Below are positions 12,541 through 24,420 of a DNA stretch of 64,000 bases, one piece after another; the stretch's first letter is position 1, and the number at the start of each line of letters is the position of its first letter. This DNA comes from Thysanoteuthis rhombus (lineage: Eukaryota > Mollusca > Cephalopoda > Oegopsida > Thysanoteuthidae): the NCBI GenBank assembly GCA_963457665.1, contig OY735237.1:3677322-3741321 (forward strand), in the 5' to 3' direction. The translations under genes were made by a program, and so were the position numbers. Below the pieces are notes generated by a model that had not been told where the DNA came from, made no database searches, and worked only from the letters and a program-made list of their open reading frames with translations.

Positions 12541-15500
12541 TTTTTTTTTCTTTTTCTGTGAGTAAATTTAGGGCTACATTAACCGGCTAGGGTAGGAAGA
12601 TGGTAGAAGATATTTATACCTACAAGAAATGGAAAGAGGTTTTATATCATACAGTCAGGCACAGGTTGTTATTGGAAATTGGTGGTGGCTTCTTTCAAAT
12701 TGAATTCAGAGGCAAGGAGGGAGAGAGAGAGAGAGACAGAGACTGCACTCTCAACCTATCTCTTCCTCTGTACTCCCTGCACACTGAAATATCAACAGCT
12801 TTTCATAGGAAAAAAGACAGTTTTTGCTGTAACCAAATATAGAGCAAAATGTCAAAATTCAATCTATTTTACCAAGTTTCTCCAAAATTCATAGAGGAAA
12901 GTAAATGTTTTGTCTCATCATTTGTTATAAATGTTAAATGACTGTTTCCAGGCTCCCAAGCTGACCTCATTGAATACGTATCATTCCAATAAAATTAATT
13001 TTCCACGCATGGTATGAGAAAGTTCAAATTGGTTTGTTGATTGAAATTTAGATTTACGTGCAGTAAGGAATGCCAGGTTTTTCTCGAAATTGAAGCAAAA
13101 ACCAAGTTAGATGATCAGAGAGGTATTCGCAATAAACTTAACCAATGTCGCAGCTTATTATTCATTAGGAAATCTGTGGCTGGATTGTTACCCAGCACTT
13201 TTCCTTGATGCTGGAGAGGCAAAATCTGATAGACGATGTCAGCTGTTCATAGCATTATCCATTACATTGGCTCTCCTTGTGGAATTTAAAACAAAATTTA
13301 AGAAATATTCAAAGAGTTTTTTGGATGATTGAATGCCTTGTGCTTGCGTAGTTAATACAACATTTCAGATGATTTATTCTACCGCCTTCTTCCGGTGTAA
13401 TATTGGAATGTAATGGTATCATATTCCTATTACACCTGAAGAAAGTCATAGAATGAATAATACAAAATGTTAACAACACAAACAAGAAGGGATTCAATCG
13501 CCTGAAGAACTCTTTTCCAAAACTATAGAGAGTTATAAGAACTTCAAAGTAGTCTATTTTTATGAGAACAAAGAAACAATCAGTGAAGTAATAAAATGGA
13601 GAAAATAAAAACTTTCAAAGAGATTTCAAAAAGCTGTCTCCTCAGAAAAACAGGTGTTGATATTGAGCAATTTTAATAATTCACAATCAACTAACAAACA
13701 AAAAAGACAATAGAAATTATTGAAGCTCAAAATAAAACTGATTCTCATCAAAATTGAAATAGATTTACAAAGCATAGATAATTACAAAACAAAGCAATGA
13801 AGAGATGTGCCTTGGAAAAGGCACAGATAGCAGTAACAAGTAATGCATTGGCAAATAGACACAAAATATGATGCAACGATGATGGATAGATTCACAATAG
13901 AACACAAGCTAATGAGGAGAAAAAGGCCTAACAGAGCACAAAAAAGTTCTAGAAATGTACAATTGTCATCAGAAAATGTGTTTTTAAAATGCAACATTGA
14001 GACAAAATAAAGGATCAAAACTGACACATGGGGATTTAAGAATTTTACTAGAATCACCATCAGGAAGAATCAGTTTATACGAACTAATCAAAGAAATATA
14101 TTCAAACAGCATTTATTCTTATTTTTCATGTGAATTGACAGAGAAAGTAACAAATATTTCTGTAGAAAGGAGATTCCTATTAAGTGTTTCTAGGTTTTGA
14201 TTTTACAAGTCAGAATTGTGAAGAGGCTGTTCAATAGACAGCAAAAAACACTATCGTATGAAGGTTTGTAGATGTAAACTATTTAGAGGTGGGGAAAAGG
14301 GAAAAAAAAAAAAAAAAAAAAAATGAAGATTACAAATGTAAGATATTTGAGTGAATAAAAACATCCCTTTGAAAATTCTATGCAACAACAGCCTTCAAGA
14401 ATAATTTTAAAAGAATATCTATGGTTTCATGTCTTTTCAAAGAATGGAGAGAATTGCCCCCCCCCCCCAAGACTTTAGGTGAATTCAGTTTCCGTGCAAG
14501 GTAACATTTGTAAATCATTTGAAAAGCTAGTGGATCTTTCGTAATAATTAAGATTTTCCTCACAAAAGTGCAATGGTATTATAAAAACCAAAAAGTGAAG
14601 ACGGATAATTAGCCTGCATCAGACCCGAAAATGAAATTCGTAGAATAATACATGAAGCAACAGGCAATGAAAGAGAATTACAACAACAACTGTAAATATT
14701 GAAATAACCTGAAATGAAAGACAAACATTTGTACATATTTTCAAGGGCATGGCATCCAAATACATCAACATCATAACAGAAATCAAAGCATATCATTTAG
14801 ACAATGAACATCATGTCAAAATTCAACCAAAACTTCAATTGTTTTGGGCTTGAAACACCAACAATCATTTATAACAATGATAGATAGTAATAATGAAGAC
14901 AGGCAGAAACAATAAAAAAAAAAAAAAGAAGAAAAAGCAACTATCCTCAATTCTGATACATGCATATCATACATGACACCCTTTTCTCTTTTAGAAAAAG
15001 TTACAAAGCCTCTGCTTTTCAGACTTTGACTAATGATTGAATGTATGATATTCAAGGTGGAAAAATATATTGGACAAAAAAGGCGCAAATAAGTAAACTT
15101 TAGAAAAAATTTTGTTCTTGTTTAAAAAAAAAAAAAAAAATGCACACAGAAAATAACGCAACTTCCTAAAACATATCAACATACAAAGTGTACAATTAAT
15201 GTTACACAAACGCACGCTTCAAATTTGGTTCATTATTATAAGTAGTATCAAGTGATAAAGTTTCAGTTTTAGAAGGAAACAAAAACATTCATAGACATGT
15301 AGAAGGTGAATCAATATGTTGCATGGTGCATCAGGTAAATGAATGAAAGGATTAGAGAAAGTCAAGCACTGAAGATAGACTAACTTCTATCATGAAGACA
15401 GCAGAAACTCATGAAGTTTTTAAAAAAATTATAAATAAAAATAACTTCTACAGTTTGAGTAAGGCAGGTTTTACAATTTGTATATTCAAATGAGTACAAA

Positions 15501-18500
15501 AACTTTACTTGTCAGCCAAATCAGAGAAATTATGCATTTAATAAAAATACACAGCAACAACCAAACATAGAAAGCCAAAAACTGATATGTGAAAGCAAAT
15601 AGACATACTGGTTCCTTGTCTTTAGCTTTGAATCAAAATCAACTAGCAAAGAGCATATAGAAGACAAACTGAATATAGGTACTACAAGGCTCAGTTGCAT
15701 GTTGCATGTGTATAAAAGACAATGTGTGTGTGTGTATGTTTGTAATCCCTGTAGGAAAGATGGGTTCTCTGAATTCCTTTTTTCTGCTGAGAAATCCCTT
15801 GGAATGGCTGTGTAGTTGTGGTCTTCAAGTGTGAGTCTCAATAATTGCAGTAAACAAACCACATGGCCTGCAATGTCCTGGCTTGAAAACCAAGAGAAAA
15901 ACAATACAGTTGGCTCAGATGGACTTCATTCAATTGTAACAGAAAAGAACAAAAATAGAAGTTGGAAATGCTGGCTTTGGTGAATTCTTTTCAATCTCTG
16001 ATTAATGAGGGGGGATAGTCTTTTGAAATTTTCATTTGGTTCACTAAGCATACATGAAGAGAAGAGATATTTACACAACCTCAAAAAAAGAGGCAAGCAG
16101 GCTTTGGTTATTCTAATTCTGGGAAGGCATCTTGGAACTAATCAAAACTTTTAAAACTGTGGTTACTGTCAGTAAAAACCTGGAGCTATTTGCTAATTCT
16201 TCAAATCTGTATCATGGTACACGAACACATTGGCCATCAAGATTGGCCTTTTCAACCTCCTTCAAATTGGTCTTTCATTTCTCTTCTCCACACAGTACAC
16301 GGAAAAACCAATTAAAGAAGAGAGATTCTCAATTTTTTAAAAATTTGGCCCCTTTTTTACCTTCATCTTTAATTTACCTGTTTTTAGACAATCATCAACT
16401 CAGCCCATTTCATTTCTATGGCAACAAATAAACAGTGCAATCGGATTTCAAGAGTAAGCCTTCGGTGAGAATTGAACTAACATCCCTCTATCACAGAGAA
16501 ACCCTGTTTACACTTGGCTGCTATAAACCATTCCATTATGAAAGCTCATGGTTTTACAGGAATAAACTAACAAAGATGAATTGAATTAAATTAAAGATGA
16601 GGGTAAAAAAAGTTGTCAAAATTATTAAAAATTAGGTTACAATAATAATTAACAAAGGGAGATTCTTGTTCGTAGGAGGGCAATGACAAAACATTCTCTA
16701 AATTCTTTTGAAATCTTCAGTTAATTCAAGAAAACAAAGCAGTTCATTTCTAAGAGAAAAAATTGCATTCAACCTTGTCAATTCTTTTTGGGGATTTCAG
16801 ACTAACAGTTCATTACAATTGGTCTATTTGTGGATTTGCTCAAATTGAGTGAACAACCAGCAAGATTGGTGCATTATCAATAAAGCTACAAAGCTGAGGA
16901 GAATTTAAAGCTAAGGCATGTTACCACATGCAAAAAAATGAATATCAAATAAAAGAAGAATGATTGTCCAACATATATACAAAATCCTTAATAGTTTGGC
17001 TCAAAAGAATGTTTTACAGCAGTTTTTTTTTCTACTATTCTCAAAGATACATCATTACAAATTATTAATAAGATAGATACTACTGAAAGGTTTTGAGATT
17101 TTGCTACAGAGGGATTCTGTGTTTAGGAGAGCTGAAATAAAATTATCCATCACAAAAAATCAACAGGAAAGAGTGACAAAAAATAAAACAGGTTGATAAG
17201 AGAAAGACAATCAGGTTGGAGTTTCATTGATGAGAAATTCTCTTTTTTCAATGATAGGAAATGAACTGAGAGTTCAATACAAAGAGTGGGGTTTCTACAG
17301 CATCAAAATGAGATTAAGTCATGTCAATTTATTTGCAAATGGAGTGACAAGTATGAGAAAAGGAGAATATTAAGGGTTAACTGATGCTGAAAATGAAATA
17401 ACCAAATGTACTTTCTTCCTTTTCTTAAAGGAGGAGGGGGGAGAGCAAGCTATCAACACATGCTAATTGTTAGGATTCAAATGAGAGGGAAAAACTTCAG
17501 TTGATACAGAAAGTAAAAGGATTTTAATTCAGAATTGAAACCAATTTTAAATTACATAAACCAATTTTCATTGGCTAATTTGACAAAACTTGAGAGAGAA
17601 AACAAATAAAATACAATCTCTTATATATAAATATATACTGGTTCTGTTGAGGGAAAAGGAATGTGTGAGTGAACACGAGTAATTAGGAGGACGCATGTAT
17701 ACATGCAGTAAAATAGAGAATATAAATAATAAAAAATAAGATCACAGATGAAAAGTGGTGACATAGTCACCATATATCACAGACGGGAATGTTTTTCTTT
17801 TTTCGCACACCAAAAATGATCACCTTTTCAGATAAGGAAGCGGTATCAATTAAAAGTAAATACATATAAAAATATTGTTCATATAAAAGTATCTAAAAAT
17901 AGGATTGCGTGTGTACATGCAACATATCTGAAGTACAAATAACTGAGCTATTGAGGTAAAAAAAACCTAACAGCAGGTCCAGTTAAGTTGATCATCTTTG
18001 CAAGCAAACATCTGAAACTGCACAACACAAGAAAAACCTACAGCAGTTGTTTCACTTTGTTTCCTGAATACTCTCCAATCTAACAAGAAAATGGCTGATG
18101 GTGCATAATCACTCCATGTAGATTCTGATAAACCAAAATCATGGTTAGCCCAAAACCGACAGAGTGTTCAAGCAGCTAGGACAAAGGGAAACATATGAAA
18201 AGGCTGGTGAAAAATAAAACTGCTTGCCCATCATTTGGGAGGGTTACACAGATCTCCTTGAGATGAAACAATACAAATCTAGATAATAATAGCAACTGCA
18301 CTGAAGAGAGCTTGTACAAGAGGGAGAGAATGCATAACATGCAAATCAAAGTTCAACTTAGTAAGTATTGCATTGTCTGCAGAGTCCCCGACCTTTTTTT
18401 CTGACAGGAAAAAGATTTAGTTTAGAAAGATTTTCTTGTAGCTATTATCAAGTGAGGCTGCCTCTTAAGATAGAATCTTTGGTCCTAATCAAAATTGAAA

Positions 18501-19338
18501 AGAGTAATTTAGCCAAAATCAATCTTCTTTCTTTCATGAGTTTGAGACAAATTGGAGAGTCAATCAAAGTTTGCTGAAATGTCAGCATTATTCTTTCAGG
18601 CTTCTCAATTCAATATTTGGTCAGGAGAAATTCAAAGCCAACAAATTTGAAAGATGAAAAGTGGCTTATAAAAAAAGCAAAATGTCCTTTATACAGCAGA
18701 TGGATTCCTGCTTTTAAATTGCTCTATATCTATAATATAATTTTCACTTTGCATATAGCACTAGTGTCTTCTTCCATGTACTGGTAAAGTTTTTATGTTT
18801 ACAAAATAGAATATCACTCTTATTGGAACCAAGATGTTCTTTGATATTCTATAGTAACTGCTTTAAATGAGAAATGATTAGCAACCAAGCTAAACTGATT
18901 GATTCGTATGATGCAAAATGAGATTCATCCTAGAATGCAACGTTAAAATCATCAAACAAATAGTTGAGGGGGGGGGGGTAGGAGAAAGAGACAAATTGTA
19001 ACATCTTTTAACAATCATGGTTGCCAAAATGAAACTGTCACACAACAAAATGGAATATCTTGGTCAAGGTTATGTTGTAAAAAGGTTTTCTTTTTTTTTT
19101 TTTTTTAATTATCAACCATTTTTCATAGGGTTACTGCAGAAGAAATCAAATCACTACACAGACCAAAAATGAAAACTAACATTTTCCAGCATAATGGTAG
19201 CTTAGAGGAATTCCTCATTGTATAGTGGCCACGAAAGAAATCTATATGCAAGAGATTTGAGTGCAAGTAAGGCAGTTTATGACCTGATGGGAGCTGATGA
19301 AATGTATCACTCTCAAGTGAAAAATAGGTAGTGGGAGG
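12541..19338. other. No gene recognised
   Basis: AT-rich with long A-rich plus strand, A-run 14301..14323, (GA)n 12720..12738, and poly-C/G at 14457 and 18968. A tRNA-like remnant lies near 16455. Open frames have no family resemblance. Confidence 0.65.
16455..16540 (-). repeat. tRNA-like remnant
   Basis: On the minus strand AACAGGGTTTCTCTGTGATA then GAGGGATGTTAGTTCAATTC and TCACC: an anticodon-arm-like hairpin and a B box (AGTTCAATTCTC). The first half is weak; probably a SINE head. Confidence 0.4.
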
Positions 19339-19730
19339 ATGGAGGTGACCTCTGCTATTACTGACAAGCATCTGATATGTGATGAACAACCTATCTCAGC
19401 TATTACATTGAAGAAAAAGTTCATTGATCTCCTGCAGAATGTTGCTGTGAGGGCAATACAACATCGTTTACAAAAAGTTCCATCAGGTGATACACTGCTT
19501 TACATGAACTCTAATGTTGTACACTACAAGAATCATAGAAATTCCTTCCTCCAACTGGGCCAAGGCATGGGAATTCTTTTCAGTTGTAAGCTCACACCAT
19601 CCAATGACGGCAGAGAAAGACAGCACTCAGAAACAGACTTGGAGAGCTTCAAATGCAGATAAAAATGGCAAAACAAACTTGCAGATCGAGTGGTTAACAG
19701 TATGTCTCTTCAGGTGGACTATTCTTGATG
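19339..19730 (+). pseudogene. Possible Tc1-type transposase relic
   Basis: The open frame begins MEVTSAITDKHLICDEQPIS, then AITLKKKF and VAVRAIQHRLQK. This is the spacing of the second helix-turn-helix of Tc1 transposases (family pattern: ...ISAxELKKEL...VSVRTVRRRLxE). The DDE core is not visible. A short NKLADRVVNSM near 19675 in another frame recalls the Tc1 C-terminus (xLVxSMPRR), suggesting an internal deletion. Evidence is pattern-level only. Confidence 0.35.
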
Positions 19731-19799
19731 CACTGACACCAACTCTGTTAGAGTCAAAGTCCAGAGGTGCGAGTGACTTCAGATATATACAATGACTCC

Positions 19800-22700
19800 C
19801 TTCTGCCTCTTAGTTGGCAGAAAATCAAGTCCAAACCAAACACACTTTTGCTTGTTTAGTTACATTTTGCAATTTCCATGTATAGATTTCTTTTGCAGCC
19901 ACAGAAATTTCTTGATGGTTGACTGCATTGAGGTTCATAAGTTTTGAAAATGTGTTTGTGTTATATGTTTTTTCATCATAAAATGACTGTGTCTCAAGTT
20001 GGTATAGGTACTAACCATTCAAAACCACACACCAACACAGTGCCATCCAATGCTTATACATCTCTTGCTATTATAGTTCCTCTGAGAGACAATGTTCATC
20101 TTATACCGTGTACAAACATAAATATAGAAATAATAGTGTGACATTACTTTCTGTAGGAGTGAGGGAATAGAACAAAACCTCTAAAAACATGCAGCAGTAC
20201 AAATTGGTGCTAGGAAACATTTGACACACATTAATCAAGGTATCCAGATTTAGCTGGGAACAATTTTTGGTATATAATACAACCTTGGAATTTGTTTTCA
20301 GATATAAAAACACAGAAAGGAGGAAAATAAAATGAAAAAAAAAAGGCAGCCCATTGTGACATCTACTGCAATTGGAGCCCAATGCATCAGCCAAACATGT
20401 ACGTAGCCATTTGAAAATGTTGATAATCAAAGATAAGAGGTAGATAAATACCAAGTTACGATAAAAGAAGAAGCAGTGACAGTGTGCATGGAGAAAGTAG
20501 ACAAAATATAAGCATTTCAATGATAGAGTTAATGCCTCATTAGGATCAGGAGTAAGTGACACCTATTAGAATTTCTTTAATCTATTTTCATTCAACAAAA
20601 AATTTTTAAAAAATGAAAAAAGAAAAAAAAAAAAAAAAAGAAAATTAAAAAAATAAATAAATAAATAAAATGAAATTTTGTCCAAATATCATAAGTCCAT
20701 CATATTCAAAATATTTCAGCTTTTTCAGATACAATAAAAGTAAAAATTCTAAAAACCTAATCTGTCTGAAATTCCTCCTGGAGACATCAATAAGGTTTGA
20801 TTGTTAAAAATCTCTCAGTTTCAGTCGGTTTTTTACCAGTGAAATACCAGAATATTAATCCAATAGGATATCTGATGCCGGACTGACAAAAAAACATTCA
20901 TATTTTGTCCATCTAGTGCCTGATTGATATTTCAGTATATCACTAGTTTTTCGATCTAGAAAAAAAGATGAAGGATGCGTTGCATATATATTTTTGTACA
21001 TGTTTAGTCAACACAAAATTTTTAGAGGATCAAAGTCATTAAAGATCTTCTTTCCACAAGCAAATGCCCAATGGCTATAAGACAACCAGAGCACCAGTTT
21101 AACTCTTGACATTTCATAAGTAAACAATTTTTCTGCTAACAAAATATGATAACTAATCACTGGATCCAAGGGAACTTTGGTGTTTTGTTAAATACACATT
21201 TCTGAATGTATGAAAACTTGAGGGCATTGGGTTGGGGGGACAGCAAAGGGATAAAGAAAAATCTAGCAACAATGTGAAATGTCAGAGTATTTGACTATAA
21301 TAAGGCTCCACTAGTTCTGGTTTGTAAGGGCCATAGAGGAGAACTGCAAGCAGTCAAAGAGGAAGAAGAGGTTAACAAAAGACAATAGAGAAGGGTAAGA
21401 AAAACCAAATAAAATGCTTATAAGAAGAAACAAAAGTCAATGGCATATTTGGCCTGCAATTCTTAACAAGGGGTTTACAAATCAAAAGGTTGCAGTATTT
21501 ACACATTTCCAATCAAGTAAAAAAATTACATTGTAGGCAAAAACAGAGGAGCAAAATGATGTTTAAGGAAAAGAATTTACAAACAATGAAAGTAAAATTT
21601 AAATAAAAGAAAAAAAAAAAAAAGGAAAGAAAAGAAAATGTCAAAAAACAAAGATACTAAAAAATAAACCCAATGGAAAATAAAAATGAAAAATTATAAC
21701 ATATGTATTTCCACAGCCAAATCTAGACACAGTGGGAGACAATATAATTTTAGGTGTATGTATGTGTATAGGCATATATAGTTTTAGAGATCAGACATAT
21801 TTCACATAAATGGCATTAGCAATCAAATCAGTTTAGCTAAAATAAAATGATATCGCCATAACATTCAAGACTATGAAAATGAAAAAAAAATATCCCTTTG
21901 TGTGAAGAAAATGAAGCTTTTTTTCATAATTATAGACATAATATACAATATATACAAGATAACATTTCTCTCTTGAGATATGAGTTGGCGTTAAAATACT
22001 GATAACTGGAAAAAAAATGTCTTTCAATAAATACTCCCAGGATTGGTTCAGTATAAAAATGGGAAATCATTTAAATGAATTTTTTTTCTAAAGTCATGGC
22101 TATTTACACATAATTAAATGAACAGAGGTAAAATTCTGATTTTCAAAAATTCTATAAAAGTGGTAGTGTTTTCAAGAGGTAGTTTTGTCTGTTTTTAAAC
22201 TTGGAGTTAATTGAATTTCTTGATAATGGTTTTGAATAACTAACACCCTTCTCATGATTTTCTTGAAGATATAGATTTTGTAGGTTTCTTAACTCCTCAA
22301 TTCATATAAAGAAAATAAATGTCATTTCCAAGGAAAATAACTCCCAATTGAAATGATCTCCCTTTGACTGTTATCTTAATTTTCAACACAATTTGCAGAA
22401 GAGTACCATCATTTTTACAGCTATTCATTGAAGAGTTTCACTGTTAATTTGAAGCAGTTCATGAATTTGAGAGTTAATTTCTTCTTTTCAAATAGAAAGG
22501 GTTGTTAAGGAAGATAAAGATACGAAACCAAAGCATTACTGATGACAGAGGAATTCAAGCGCTTTATGTACAAGTAGATCTGTGGGCTAATGCTCAGGTT
22601 CTTCTTAATTTCTTAGATTTCTTTCTAAAGGCAATGGAATGATTGATTTCATTTGCTATTCTAATTGGTACAAAGAACTTCCCCATGCACTTCCAGCCTT

Positions 22701-23139
22701 GGGCCTCAGATAAGACAGAACTGATGGCTTTGAGCATCTCAGAATAATATGACATATTACAAAATAGGAAACACCTTTAAAATTACAGCAAGACAAAAAG
22801 ACTGATAATGGATTTAATATTTGTAATACCAACTGGATATGTATATCAATCCCCTTCTCCCAAGTCTCCATAGGAGCATCAAAAGAAATTTATGCCTTTC
22901 AAATAAGTTGATCAATCTTTTCTTCTACAACTATTGACACGTCTAGTTTACTTATGGAAGGAAAAGAAAGCTTTGTAACAACCTATTAAGATAATTCTCA
23001 GCCTAAAGAAACAAATTTTTAATGAAGGTTATCAATAACAATGTGATTAGAAATGTGCCAAATCAAAAAGAGCCAGGCTAATCAATGATCAGTTTAGGAT
23101 TTACTTATTGCTCTATAGATTTGTAATACTTTTTCCTTT
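19800..23139. other. No gene recognised
   Basis: AT-rich, many A-tracts (20625..20639, 21608..21624). Scattered open frames under 160 codons have no family resemblance and amino-acid make-up expected from AT-rich noise. Confidence 0.7.
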
Positions 23140-23970
23140 CTATTTAATGGCAGCAGACTTTAGGAGAAAATTGAAAGGTCAAATCATTCTCTTGAAGGAG
23201 TGAAATCACTACTTTGGAATGTACAGAACAGCAGATGCGAGTCTCGATGATGAAGCGGACAGAAGGCATACTGCCACATATACATAGAATAAATTCAAAG
23301 ATTAAGTTGAACAGAATCCTCACCAAATTGGCTGAAGATTAAAAATTTCTAATTTCAATATATTCAGAACATTTGAAAAAAATTAGAAGTGGATGTGCTA
23401 TTGTTGTAGAACAAAAACAAATAATTTGGGGGTCAAACAAAAGTGGATCCTGTACAATGCTAAAAAACGATCTCCATAATGATTTGACCATGTTGAAGCT
23501 TGGAAGAATTTTTCAAGGTCAACGTCGTTCGAACAAAATATCAAAATTATCATTTGGCTGTCTGTGACAGGTATGGTCAGCTAGTTCCCTTCTATGAAGA
23601 ACTACCGCAGCCAATATTTACTGCTAAGAATTGAAAGGGGTGCACAGAAAATTGTGGAATAAAACTAACATTAGTCAATGTGGCGGGGGAATAAAACCAA
23701 CATTAGTGAATGGGGCGGGGGACAATTTGCTCCAGGAAAACTTTGCATGAATGGGTTTTGAAGTATTACCTCATCCCTCATGTTCTCCAGACCTGTACCA
23801 ACTGATCAACATTTTTTCAAACATTCAAACAACTTTCAACAGCAAAAACGGTTCAAAGAAAATACAGAAAATACCTTGAAAGGTTTGAAATGTATGTCCC
23901 CAGATATCTATTGGAAGGGCATAAATGATCTTATTTCATGTATGAACTTAAAAGTTTTATATTCAGATTG
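23140..23970 (+). pseudogene. Decayed mariner transposase
   Basis: Plus-strand pieces in mariner order over shifting frames: ADASLDDEADRRH near 23235, VEQNPHQIG near 23310, KQKWILYNAKKRS at 23440 (family DEKWILYDN, first catalytic Asp region), GVHRKLWNKTNIS near 23640, PTLVNGAGDNLLQENFA near 23700 (family PALVNRKG...HDNARPH; the Asp is lost), LPHPSCSPDL near 23775, PTDQHFFKHSNNFQ near 23795, and SPDIYWKGINDLISC near 23900. Stops, frameshifts and an internal tandem duplication make it dead. A different lineage from the copy at 42831..43905, judging by the block wording. Confidence 0.85.
23656..23719 (+). repeat. 32-bp tandem duplication inside the mariner relic
   Basis: ggaataaaactaacattagt (23656) recurs as ggaataaaaccaacattagt (23688), each continuing to ggcgggg. 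The unit lies where an intact transposase has only one copy, so the duplication happened after insertion. Confidence 0.85.
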
Positions 23971-24308
23971 AAACTGTTACTTGTAAATAAATTTGCAGAC
24001 CAGCCATGTTTAGAACTCATATTTACCATTATTTTCTGAAAAACTTGATGAAAGGGATGAATAGTTTTGAATTTCTCTTGAACCAAATGCAAAAAAAAAA
24101 AATCCAACAAAAAACAAAACCCCTCAAATAAAACTTGATTCACAGTGGCATACGACAAGTTAAAATCACCTGAATAAATGGTTTTATCTATGAAGAAAAA
24201 AAAAAAAAAGTCTAAAATGGGATTTTTCAAAAATATTTATATAAAAAAGTTCTGCCCACCTGTCAACAACTGATCTGAAAATGGTTTTGATAATCGAATT
24301 GTGCATTT

Positions 24309-24420
24309 TGAGACAATTTTGAATCAAGTGAATTTTAAGGTGATTTTGAATGAGGTCATGAATTTCAAGGCGATTGAATTTAAGGCGATTTTGAATTAGG
24401 TCATGAATTTTAAGGCGATA
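24309..24420 (+). repeat. Degenerate minisatellite
   Basis: gattttgaat(t/g)aggtcatgaattt(t/c)aaggcgat repeats imperfectly: full units near 24341 and 24387 and partial units around them. Period about 46 bp with an inner sub-repeat (tgaattttaaggcgat). Confidence 0.65.

Noticed and set aside
20101..20562. 153-codon minus-strand frame
   Set aside because: Cys/Phe/Leu-rich composition typical of AT-rich antisense noise, no domain, no splice-bounded context.
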